64,000 bases of DNA, from contig NC_079876.1 in NCBI RefSeq assembly GCF_029227915.1, forward strand, positions 1,304,001 to 1,368,000, given 5' to 3'. Each line of letters starts with the position of its first letter. The stretch's first letter is position 1. Under the pieces are notes generated by a model. It did not search any database. It was not told the DNA's origin and saw only the letters and a list, made by a program, of their open reading frames with translations. Below, piece after piece: positions 10,378 through 21,112 of this stretch. A program made the position numbers and the translations under genes. Source of the stretch: Hydractinia symbiolongicarpus (taxonomy: Eukaryota; Cnidaria; Hydrozoa; Anthoathecata; Hydractiniidae).

Positions 10378-12605
10378 TCATTTCCAAAACGATTTTTTAA
10401 ATTATTATTTCACCACTAAAACGCATGAGACTTGTAGTTTTCACAAATGTTTTCATTTTTGATGAGACGCTGAATAAAAGAAGTTTAATCGCCGGCAAAC
10501 GAAAACCCGCGATTTCCCGTAAATCCCGGGCTTCGCCCGTATAGTCAAATGTATACAAAGAAAGTACCCAGGGAGTAAACTCATTTCCCGAACGATTTTT
10601 TGAATTATTTTTTCACCACTAAAACGTATGAGACTTGTAGTTTTCAAAAATGTTTTCATTTTTGGTGAGACGCTGAATAAAAGCAGTTTAATCGCCGGCA
10701 AACGAAAACCTGCGATTTCCCGTAAATCCCGGACTCGGCCCGTATAGTCAAAAGTATACAAAGAAAGTACCCAGGGAGTAAACTCATTTCCAGAACGATT
10801 TTTTAAATTATTTTTTCACCACTAAAACGCATAAGACTTGTAGTTTTTAAAAATGTTTTCATTTTTGATGAGACGCTGAATAAAAGAAGTCTAATCGCCG
10901 GCAAACGAAAACCCGCGATTTCCCGTAAATCCCGGGCTTGGCCCGTATAGTCAAAAGTATACAAAGAAAGTACCCAGGGAGTAAACTCATTTTCCGAACG
11001 ATTTTTAAAATTACTTTTTCACCACTAAAACGCATGAGACTTGTAGTTTTTAAAAATGTTTTCATTTTTGATGAGACGCTGAATAAAAGAAGTTTAATCG
11101 CCGGCACACGAAAACCCGCAATTTCCCGTAAATCCCGGGCTTGGCCCGTATAGTCAAAAGTATACAAAGAAAGTACCCAGGGAGTAAACTCATTTCCCGA
11201 ACGATTTTTTAAATTACTTTTTCACCACTAAAACGCATGAGACTCGTAGTTTTCAAAAATGTTTTCATTTTTGATGAGACTCTGAAAAAAAGCAGTTTAA
11301 TCGCCGGCAAACGAAAGCCTGCGATTTCCCTAAATCCCGGACTCGGCCCGTATAGTCAAAAGTATACAAAGAAAGTACCCAGGGAGTAAACTCATTTCCA
11401 GAACGATTTTTTAAATTATTTTTTCACCACTAAAACGCATAAGACTTGTAGTTTTTAAAAATGTTTTCATTTTTGATGAGACGCTGAATAAAAGAAGTTT
11501 AATCGCCGGCAAACGAAAACCCGCGATTTCCCGTAAATCCCGGCTTGGCCCGTATAGTCAAAAGTATACAAAGAAAGTACCCAGGAAGTAAACTCATTTC
11601 CCGAACGATTTTTTAAATTATTTTTTCACCACTAAAACGCATAAGACTTGTAGTTTTTAAAAATGTTTTCATTTTTGATGAGACGCTGAATAAAAGAAGT
11701 TTAATCGCCGGCAAACGAAAACCCGCGACTTCCCGTAAATCCCGGCTTGGCCCGTATAGTCAAAAGTATACAAAGAAAGTACACAGGAAGTAAACTCATT
11801 TGCCGAACGATTTTTTAAATTATTTTTTCACCAATAAAACGCATGAGACTTGTAGTTTTCAAAAATGTTTTCTTTTTTGATGAGACGCTGAATAAAAGAA
11901 GTTTAATCGCCGGCAAACGAAAACCCGCGATTTCCCGTAAATCCCGGCTTGGCCCGTATAGTCAAAAGTATACAAAGAAAGTACCCAGGGAGTAAACTCA
12001 TTTCCCGAACGATTTTTTAAATTACTTTTCACCACTAAAACGCATGAGACTTGTAGTTTTCACAAATGTTTTCATTTTTGATGAGACGCTGAATAAAAGA
12101 AGTTTAATCGCCGGCAAACGAAAACCTGCGATTTCCCGTAAATCCTGGACTCGGCCCGTATAGTCAAAAGTATACAAAGAAAGTACCCAGGGAGTAAACT
12201 CATTTCCCGAACGATTTTTTAAATTATTTTTTCACCAATAAAACGCATGAGACTTGTAGTTTTCAAAAATGTTTTCTTTTTTGATGAGACGCTGAATAAA
12301 AGAAGTTTAATCGCCGGCAAACGAAAACCCGCGATTTCCCGTAAATCCCGGCTTGGCCCGTATAGTCAAAAGTATACAAAGAAAGTACCCAGGGAGTAAA
12401 CTCATTTCCCGAACGATTTTTTAAATTACTTTTCACCACTAAAACGCATGAGACTTGTAGTTTTCAAAAATGTTTTCATTTTTGATGAGACGCTGAATAA
12501 AAGAAGTTTAATCGCCGGCAAACGAAAACCCGCGATTTCCCGTAAATCCCGGGCTTGGCCCGTATAGTCAAAAGTATACAAAGAAAGTACCCAGGGAGTA
12601 AACTC

Positions 12606-15030
12606 ATTTCCAGAACGATTTTTTATATCACTTTTTCACCACTAAAACGCATGAGACTTGTAGTTTTTAAAAATGTTTTTATTTTTGATGAGACGCTGAA
12701 AAAAGGAAGTTTAATCGCCGGCAAACGAAAACCTGCGATTTCCCGTAAATCCTGGACTCGGCCCGTATAGTCAAAAGTATACAAAGAAAGTACCCAGGGA
12801 GTAAACTCATTTCCCAAACGATTTTTTAAATTATTATTTCACCACTAAAACGCATGAGACTTGTAGTTTTCAAGAATGTTTTCATTTTTGATGAGACGCT
12901 GAATAAAAGCAGTTTAATCGCCGGCAAACGAAAACCCGCGATTTCCCGTAAATCCCGGGCTTGGCCCGTATAGTCAAAAGTATACAAAGAAAGTACCCAG
13001 GGAGTAAACTCATTTCCAAAACGATTTTTTATATTATTATTTCACCACTAAAACGCATGAGACTTGTAGTTTTCACAAATGTTTTCATTTTTGATGAGAC
13101 GCTAAATAAAAGAAGTTTAATCGCCGGCAAACGAAAACCTGCGATTTCCCGTAAATCCTGGACTCGGCCCGTATAGTCAAAAGTATACAAAGAAAGTACC
13201 CAGGGAGTAAACTCATTTCCCAAACGATTTTTTAAATTATTATTTCACCACTAAAACGCATGAGACTTGTAGTTTTCAAGAATGTTTTCATTTTTGATGA
13301 GACGCTAAATAAAAGCAGTTTAATCGCCGGCAAACGAAAACCCGCGATTTCCCGTAAATCCCGGGCTTGGCCCGTATAGTCAAAAGTATACAAAGAAAGT
13401 ACCCAGGGAGTAAACTCATTTCCAAAACGATTTTTTATATTATTATTTCACCACTAAAACGCATGAGACTTGTAGTTTTCAAAAATGTTTTCATTTTTGA
13501 TGAGACGCTGAATAAAAGAAGTTTAATCGCCGGCAAACGAAAACCTGCGATTTCCCGTAAATCCTGGACTCGGCCCGTATAGTCAAAAGTATACAAAGAA
13601 AGTACCCAGGGAGTAAACTCATTTCCCGAACGATTTTTTAAATTATTTTTTCACCACTAAAACGCATAAGACTTGTAGTTTTTAAAAATGTTTTCATTTT
13701 TGATGAGACGATGAATAAAAGAAGTTTAATCGACGGCAAACGAAAACCCGCGATTTCCCGTAAATCCCGGCTTGGCCCGTATAATCAAAAGTATACAAAG
13801 AAAGTACCCAGGGAGTAAACTCATTTCCCGAACGATTTTTTAAATTATTTTTTCACCACTAAAACGCATAAGACTTGTAGTTTTTAAAAATGTTTTCATT
13901 TTTGATGAGACGCTGAATAAAAGAAGTTTAATCGACGGCAAACGAAAACCCGCGATTTCCCGTAAATCCCGGCTTGGCCCGTATAGTCAAAAGTATACAA
14001 AGAAAGTACCCAGGAAGTAAACTCATTTCCCGAACGATTTTTTAAATTATTTTTTCACCAATAAAACGCATGAGACTTGTAGTTTTCAAAAATGTTTTCA
14101 TTTTTGATGAGACGCTGAAAAAAAGCAGTTTAATCGCCGGCAAACGAAAACCTGCGATTTCCCTAAATCCCGGACTCGGCCCGTATCGTCAAAAGTATAC
14201 AAAGAAAGTACCCAGGGAGTAAACTCATTTCCAGAACGATTTTTTAAATTATTTTTTCGCCACTAAAACGCATAAGACTTGTAGTTTTTAAAAATGTTTT
14301 CAATTTTGATGAGACGCTGAATAAAAGAAGTTTAATCGCCGGCAAACGAAAACCCGCGATTTCCCGTAAATCCCGGGCTTCGCCCGTATAGTCAAAAGTA
14401 TACAAAGAAAGTACCCAGGGAGTAAAATCATTTCCCGAACGATTTTTTAAATTATTTTTTCACCACTAAAACGCATAAGACTTGTAGTTTTTGAAAATGT
14501 TTTCATTTTTGATGAGACGATGAATAAAAGAAGTTTAATCGACGGCAAACGAAAACCCGCGATTTCCCGTAAATCCCGGCTTGGCCCGTATTGTCAAAAG
14601 TATACAAAGAAAGTACCCAGGGAGTAAACTAATTTCCCGAACGATTTTTTAAATTATTTTTTCACCACTAAAACGCATAAGACTTGTAGTTTTTAAAAAT
14701 GTTTTCATTTTTGTTGAGACGCTGAATAAAAAAAGTTTAATCGACGGCAAACGAAAACCCGCGATTTCCCGTAAATCCCGGCTTGGCCCGTATAGTCAAA
14801 AGTATACAAAGAAAGTACCCAGGAAGTAAACTCATTTCCCGAACGATTTTTTAAATTATTTTTTCACCAATAAAACGCATGAGACTTGTAGTTTTCAAAA
14901 ATGTTTTCATTTTTGATGAGACGCTGAAAAAAAGCAGTTTAATCGCCGGCAAAGGAAAACCTGCGATTTCCCTAAATCCCGGACTCGGCCCGTATAGTCA
15001 AAAGTATACAAAGAAAGTACCCAGGGAGTA
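12606..15030 (+). repeat. Long-range duplicated segment, copy 2 (partner 6530-8750)
   Basis: Downstream partner of the segment at 6.5-8.75 kb, one monomer longer. The extra monomer has TTCCAAAACG, ATATTATTATTTC and TGGACTCGG marks, like the unit before last, so it probably arose by local slippage or unequal exchange. Confidence 0.7.
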
Positions 15031-15236
15031 AACTCATTTCCAGAACGATTTTTTAAATTATTTTTTCGCCACTAAAACGCATAAGATTTGTAGTTTTTAA
15101 AAATGTTTTCAATTTTGATGAGACGCTGAATAAAAGAAGTTTAATCGCCGGCAAACGATAACCCGCGATTTCCCGTAAATCCCGGGCTTCGCCCGTATAG
15201 TCAAAAGTATACAAAGAAAGTACCCAGGGAGTAAAC
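13619..15236 (+). repeat. 809-bp tetramer, two further copies
   Basis: Starts at 13619 and 14428, each exactly 6279 bp downstream of the matching starts at 7340 and 8149, with the same order of marks including the rare CCGTATCGTC tail (14184 versus 7905). The last monomer of the second copy differs: CGCCACTAAAACGCATAAGATTTG and ACGATAACCC. Confidence 0.75.
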
Positions 15237-15844
15237 TCATATCCCGAACGATTTTTTAAATTACTTTTCACCACTAAAACGCATGAGACTTGTAGTTTTT
15301 AAAAATTGTTTTCATTTTTGATGAGACGCTGAATAAAAGAAGTTTAATCGCCGGCAAACGAAAACCGGCGATTTCCCGTAAATCCCGGGCTTGGCCCGTA
15401 TAGTCAAAAGTATACAAAGAAAGTACCCAGGGAGTAAACTCATTTCCCAAACGATTTTTTAAATTACTTTTTCACCACTAAAACGCATGAGACTTGTAGT
15501 TTTCAAAAATGTTTTCATTTTTGATGAGACGCTGAAAAAAAGCAGTTTAATCGCCGGCAAACGAAAACCTGCGATTTCCCTAAATCCCGGACTCGGCCCG
15601 TATAGTCAAAAGTATACAAAGAAAGTACCCAGGGAGTAAACTCATTTCCCGAACGATTTTTTAAATTATTTTTTCGCCACTAAAACGCATAAGATTTGTA
15701 GTTTTTAAAAATGTTTTCAATTTTGATGAGACGCTGAATAAAAGAAGTTTAATCGCCGGCAAACGATAACCCGCGATTTCCCGTAAATCCCGGGCTTCGC
15801 CCGTATAGTCAAAAGTATACAAAGAAAGTACCCAGGGAGTAAAC

Positions 15845-16046
15845 TCATATCCCGAACGATTTTTTAAATTACTTTTCACCACTAAAACGCATGAGACTTG
15901 TAGTTTTTAAAAATTGTTTTCATTTTTGATGAGACGCTGAAAAAAAGCAGTTTAATCGCCGGCAAACGAAAACCTGCGATTTCCCTAAATCCCTGACTCG
16001 GCCCGTATCGTCAAAAGTATACAAAGAAAGTACCCAGGGAGTAAAC
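15845..16046 (+). repeat. Hybrid monomer: m2 front, tetramer-type back
   Basis: The front half has the m2 mark TTTTTAAAAATTGTTTTC; the back half switches to GAAAAAAAGCAG, CCCTAAATCC and the rare CCGTATCGTC tail of the 13.6-15.2 kb tetramer. The switch lies between about 15918 and 15942. This is what an unequal crossover or break-repair event within a monomer leaves. Confidence 0.7.
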
Positions 16047-16855
16047 TCATTTCCAGAACGATTTTTTAAATTATTTTTTCGCCACTAAAACGCATAAGAC
16101 TTGTAGTTTTTAAAAATGTTTTCAATTTTGATGAGACGCTGAATAAAAGAAGTTTAATCGCCGGCAAACGAAAACCCGCGATTTCCCGTAAATCCCGGGC
16201 TTCGCCCGTATAGTCAAAAGTATACAAAGAAAGTACCCAGGGAGTAAAATCATTTCCCGAACGATTTTTTAAATTATTTTTTCACCACTAAAACGCATAA
16301 GACTTGTAGTTTTTAAAAATGTTTTCATTTTTGATGAGACGATGAATAAAAGAAGTTTAATCGACGGCAAACGAAAACCCGCGATTTCCCGTAAATCCCG
16401 GCTTGGCCCGTATAGTCAAAAGTATACAAAGAAAGTACCCAGGGAGTAAACTCATTTCCCGAACGATTTTTTAAATTATTTTTTCACCACTAAAACGCAT
16501 AAGACTTGTAGTTTTTAAAAATGTTTTCATTTTTGTTGAGACGCTGAATAAAAAAAGTTTAATCGACGGCAAACGAAAACCCGCGATTTCCCTTAAATCC
16601 CGGCTTGGCCCGTATAGTCAAAAGTATACAAAGAAAGTACCCAGGAAGTAAACTCATTTCCCGAACGATTTTTTAAATTATTTTTTCACCAATAAAACGC
16701 ATGAGACTTGTAGTTTTCAAAAATGTTTTCATTTTTGATGAGACGCTGAAAAAAAGCAGTTTAATCGCCGGCAAACGAAAACCTGCGATTTCCCTAAATC
16801 CCGGACTCGGCCCGTATAGTCAAAAGTATACAAAGAAAGCACCCAGGGAGTAAAC

Positions 16856-17059
16856 TCATTTCCAGAACGATTTTTTAAATTATTTTTTCGCCACTAAAAC
16901 GCATAAGATTTGTAGTTTTTAAAAATTGTTTTCATTTTTGATGAGACGCTGAATAAAAGAAGTTTAATCGCCGGCAAACGAAAACCGGCGATTTCCCGTA
17001 AATCCCGGGCTTGGCCCGTATAGTCAAAAGTATACAAAGAAAGTACCCAGGGAGTAAAC
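16856..17059 (+). repeat. Hybrid monomer: m1 front, m2 back
   Basis: The front has the m1 mark CGCCACTAAAACGCATAAGATTTG; from AAAAATTGTTTTC onward it is m2 with AAAACCGGCG. The local offset to the upstream copy falls from 1822 to 1620 bp here, meaning one monomer was lost at this join. Confidence 0.7.
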
Positions 17060-17869
17060 TCATTTCCCAAACGATTTTTTAAATTACTTTTTCACCACTA
17101 AAACGCATGAGACTTGTAGTTTTCAAAAATGTTTTCATTTTTGATGAGACGCTGAAAAAAAGCAGTTTAATCGCCGGCAAACGAAAACCTGCGATTTCCC
17201 TAAATCCCGGACTCGGCCCGTATAGTCAAAAGTATACAAAGAAAGTACCCAGGGAGTAAACTCATTTCCCGAACGATTTTTTAAATTATTTTTTCGCCAC
17301 TAAAACGCATAAGATTTGTAGTTTTTAAAAATGTTTTCAATTTTGATGAGACGCTGAATAAAAGAAGTTTAATCGCCGGCAAACGATAACCCGCGATTTC
17401 CCGTAAATCCCGGGCTTCGCCCGTATAGTCAAAAGTATACAAAGAAAGTACCCAGGGAGTAAACTCATATCCCGAACGATTTTTTAAATTACTTTTCACC
17501 ACTAAAACGCATGAGACTTGTAGTTTTTAAAAATTGTTTTCATTTTTGATGAGACGCTGAATAAAAGAAGTTTAATCGCTGGCAAATGAAAACCGGCGAT
17601 TTCCCGTAAATCCCGGGCTTGGCCCGTATAGTCAAAAGTATACAAAGAAAGTACCCAGGGAGTAAACTCATTTCCCAAACGATTTTTTAAATTACTTTTT
17701 CACCACTAAAACGCATGAGACTTGTAGTTTTCAAAAATGTTTTCATTTTTGATGAGACGCTGAAAAAAAGCAGTTTAATCGCCGGCAAACGAAAACCTGC
17801 GATTTCCCTAAATCCCGGACTCGGCCCGTATAGTCAAAAGTATACAAAGAAAGTACCCAGGGAGTAAAC

Positions 17870-20504
17870 TCATTTCCCGAACGATTTTTTAAATTATTTT
17901 TTCACCACTAAAACGCATGAGACTTGTAGTTTTCAAAAATGTTTTCATTTTTGATGAGACGCTGAATAAAAGAAGTTTAATCGCCTGCAAACGAAAACCC
18001 GCGATTTCCCGTAAATCCCGGGCTTGGCCCGTATAGTCAAAAGTATACAAAGAAAGTACCCAGAGAGTAAACTCATTTCCTGAACGATTTTTTAAATCAC
18101 TTTTTCACCACTAAAACGCATGAGACTTGTAGTTTTTAAAAATGTTTTCATTTTTGATGAGACGCTGAAAAAAGGAAGTTTAATCGCCGGCAAACGAAAA
18201 CCTGCGATTTCCCGTAAATCCTGGACTCGGCCCGTATAGTCAAAAGTATACAAAGAAAGTACCCAGGGAGTAAACTCATTTCCCGAACGATTTTTTAAAT
18301 TACTTTTTCACCACTAAAACGCATGAGACTTGTAGTTTTCAAAAATGTTTTCATTTTTGATGAGACGCTGAAAAAAAGCAGTTTAATCGCCGGCAAACGA
18401 AAACCTGCGATTTCCCTAAATCCCGGACTCGGCCCGTATAGTCAAAAGTATACAAAGAAAGTACCCAGGGAGTAAACTCATTTCCCGAACGATTTTTTAA
18501 ATTATTTTTTCACCACTAAAACGCATGAGACTTGTAGTTTTCAAAAATGTTTTCATTTTTGATGAGACGCTGAATAAAAGAAGTTTAATCACCTGCAAAC
18601 GAAAACCCGCGATTTCCCGTAAATCCCGGGCTTGGCCCGTATAGTCAAAAGTATACAAAGAAAGTACCCAGGGAGTAAACTCATTTCCTGAACGATTTTT
18701 TAAATCACTTTTTCACCACTAAAACGCATGAGACTTGTAGTTTTTAAAAATGTTTTCATTTTTGATGAGACGCTGAAAAAAAGAAGTTTAATCGCCGGCA
18801 AACGAAAACCTGCGATTTCCCTAAATCCCGGACTCGGCCCGTATAGTCAAAAGTATACAAAGAAAGTACCCAGGGAGTAAACTCATTTCCCGAACGATTT
18901 TTTAAATTATTTTTTCACCACTAAAACGCATGAGACTTGTAGTTTTCAAAAATGTTTTCATTTTTGATGAGACGCTGAATAAAAGAAGTTTAATCGCCGG
19001 CAAACGAAAACCTGCGATTTCCCTAAATCCCGGACTCGGCCCGTATAGTCAAAAGTATACAAAGAAAGTACCCAGGGAGTAAACTCATTTCCCGAACGAT
19101 TTTTTAAATTATTTTTTCACCACTAAAACGCATGAGACTTGTAGTTTTCAAAAATGTTTTCATTTTTGATGAGACGCTGAATAAAAGAAGTTTAATCGCC
19201 TGCAAACGAAAACCCGCGATTTCCCGTAAATCCCGGGCTTGGCCCGTATAGTCAAAAGTATACAAAGAAAGTACCCAGAGAGTAAACTCATTTCCTGAAC
19301 GATTTTTTAAATCACTTTTTCACCACTAAAACGCATGAGACTTGTAGTTTTTAAAAATGTTTTCATTTTTGATGAGACGCTGAAAAAAGGAAGTTTAATC
19401 GCCGGCAAACGAAAACCTGCGATTTCCCGTAAATCCTGGACTCGGCCCGTATAGTCAAAAGTATACAAAGAAAGTACCCAGGGAGTAAACTCATTTCCCG
19501 AACGATTTTTTAAATTACTTTTTCACCACTAAAACGCATGAGACTTGTAGTTTTCAAAAATGTTTTCATTTTTGATGAGACGCTGAAAAAAAGCAGTTTA
19601 ATCGCCGGCAAACGAAAACCTGCGATTTCCCTAAATCCCGGACTCGGCCCGTATAGTCAAAAGTATACAAAGAAAGTACCCAGGGAGTAAACTCATTTCC
19701 CGAACGATTTTTTAAATTATTTTTTCACCACTAAAACGCATGAGACTTGTAGTTTTCAAAAATGTTTTCATTTTTGATGAGACGCTGAATAAAAGAAGTT
19801 TAATCGCCTGCAAACGAAAACCCGCGATTTCCCGTAAATCCCGGGCTTGGCCCGTATAGTCAAAAGTATACAAAGAAAGTACCCAGGGAGTAAACTCATT
19901 TCCTGAACGATTTTTTAAATCACTTTTTCACCACTAAAACGCATGAGACTTGTAGTTTTTAAAAATGTTTTCATTTTTGATGAGACGCTGAAAAAAGGAA
20001 GTTTAATCGCCGGCAAACGAAAACCTGCGATTTCCCGTAAATCCTGGACTCGGCCCGTATAGTCAAAAGTATACAAAGAAAGTACCCAGGGAGTAAACTC
20101 ATTTCCCGAACGATTTTTTAAATTATTTTTTCACCACTAAAACGCATGAGACTTGTAGTTTTCAAAAATGTTTTCATTTTTGATGAGACGCTGAATAAAA
20201 GAAGTTTAATCGCCTGCAAACGAAAACCCGCGATTTCCCGTAAATCCCGGGCTTGGCCCGTATAGTCAAAAGTATACAAAGAAAGTACCCAGGGAGTAAA
20301 CTCATTTCCTGAACGATTTTTTAAATCACTTTTTCACCACTAAAACGCATGAGACTTGTAGTTTTTAAAAATGTTTTCATTTTTGATGAGACGCTGAAAA
20401 AAGGAAGTTTAATCGCCGGCAAACGAAAACCTGCGATTTCCCGTAAATCCTGGACTCGGCCCGTATAGTCAAAAGTATACAAAGAAAGTACCCAGGGAGT
20501 AAAC
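17870..20504 (+). repeat. abc trimer array turning into ab dimers
   Basis: Three monomer types: a (AAATTATTTTTTCACC front, CGCCTGCAAACG), b (CCTGAACG, AAATCACTTTTTC, GAAAAAAGGAAG, CCTGGACTCGG) and c (TTACTTTTTC, GAAAAAAAGCAG, CCCTAAATCC). Starts read a 17870, b 18073, c about 18276; a 18478, b/c hybrid 18681, a/c hybrid 18883; a 19085, b 19288, c 19491; a 19693, b 19896; a 20099, b 20302. The b mark CCTGAACG sits at 18079, 18687, 19294, 19902 and 20308, giving spacings of 608, 607, 608 and then 406. Confidence 0.82.
18681..19084 (+). repeat. Two adjacent hybrid monomers (b/c and a/c)
   Basis: 18681-18882 has a b front (CCTGAACG, AAATCACTTTTTC) and a c back (CCCTAAATCCCGGACTCGG). 18883-19084 has an a front (TTATTTTTTCACC, GAATAAAAGAAG) and the same c back. 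Two neighbouring hybrids with the same back half fit either two unequal exchanges or conversion of the back halves by c. Confidence 0.65.
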
Positions 20505-20909
20505 TCATTTCCCGAACGATTTTTTAAATTATTATTTCACCACTAAAACGCATGAGACTTGTAGTTTTCAAGAATGTTTTCATTTTTGATGAGACGCTGA
20601 ATAAAAGCAGTTTAATCGCCGGCAAACAAAAACCCGCGATTTCCCGTAAATCCCGGGCTTGGCCCGTATAGTCAAAAGTATACAAAGAAAGTACCCAGGG
20701 AGTAAACTCATTTCCCGAACGATTTTTTAAATTACTTTTCACCACTAAAACGCATGAGACTTGTAGTTTTCAAAAATGTTTTCATTTTTGATGAGACGCT
20801 GAATAAAAGAAGTTTAATCGCCGGCAAACGAAAACCTGCGATTTCCCCTAAATCATGGACTCTGCCCGTATAGTCAAAAGTATACAAAGAAAGTACCCAG
20901 GGAGTAAAC
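20505..20909 (+). repeat. Isolated X-Y dimer matching 9.6-10.4 kb
   Basis: X marks (TTTTCAAGAATG, AAACAAAAACCC) and Y marks (AATCATGGACTCTGCCCG) as in the dimers at 9566 and 9972, with small changes (TTACTTTTCACC, CCCCTAAATC). The next monomer (TTCCAAAACG, TTTTCGCAAATG) matches the one after the second dimer at 10378. Confidence 0.7.
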
Positions 20910-21112
20910 TCATTTCCAAAACGATTTTTTAAATTATTATTTCACCACTAAAACGCATGAGACTTGTAGTTTTCGCAAATGTTTTCATTTTTGATGAGAC
21001 GCTGAATAAAAGAAGTTTAATCGCCGGCAAACGAAAACCTGCGATTTCCCGTAAATCCTGGACTCGGCCCGTATAGTCAAAAGTATACAAAGAAAGTACC
21101 CAGGGAGTAAAC

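Larger units (their letters stand above)
15034..17480 (+). repeat. Trimer family m1-m2-m3 with crossover remnants
   Basis: m1 has CGCCACTAAAACGCATAAGATTTG and ACGATAACCC with CATATCCCG; m2 has TTTTTAAAAATTGTTTTC and AAAACCGGCG; m3 has GAAAAAAAGCAG and CCCTAAATCC. A complete trimer is 15034-15641 (608 bp). m1 recurs at 15642 and about 17262, identical by eye. Between them, 16.0-16.88 kb is a copy of 14.2-15.06 kb at an offset of 1822 bp. The two junctions are hybrid monomers, listed separately. Confidence 0.75.
1..21112 (+). repeat. Domain 1: class A monomers only, short higher-order repeats
   Basis: All units are class A variants. Diagnostic sites tend to travel together: CCAGAACG with GCATAAGAC and TTTTTAAAAATG, or CCCGAACG with GCATGAGAC and TTTTCAAAAATG. 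Further variants are AAAGCAG versus AAAGAAG, GACGG or GACGATG, CGACGGC, and GGACTCGG versus GGGCTTGG. None of the class B marks (ACTAAACGC with ATGGGACGC) or class C/D marks (TTAATGAAAG) occurs here. One monomer (1420-1622) has a tail otherwise found only beyond 21 kb. The domain ends where the first TTTTTTTTTCACC/TTTAATGAAAGAGG monomer starts at 21113. Confidence 0.85.

Noticed and set aside
10938-11153. Plus-strand reading frames of 65-71 codons starting MARIVKSIQ
   Set aside because: Same satellite read on the other strand, overlapping the minus-strand frames; copies appear only where chance substitutions remove stops.
1-21112. A strict two-monomer alternation (406-bp dimer) throughout domain 1
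   Set aside because: The two subtypes (GCATAAGAC/TTTTTAAAAATG and GCATGAGAC/TTTTCAAAAATG) alternate only locally; runs and mixed units are frequent.
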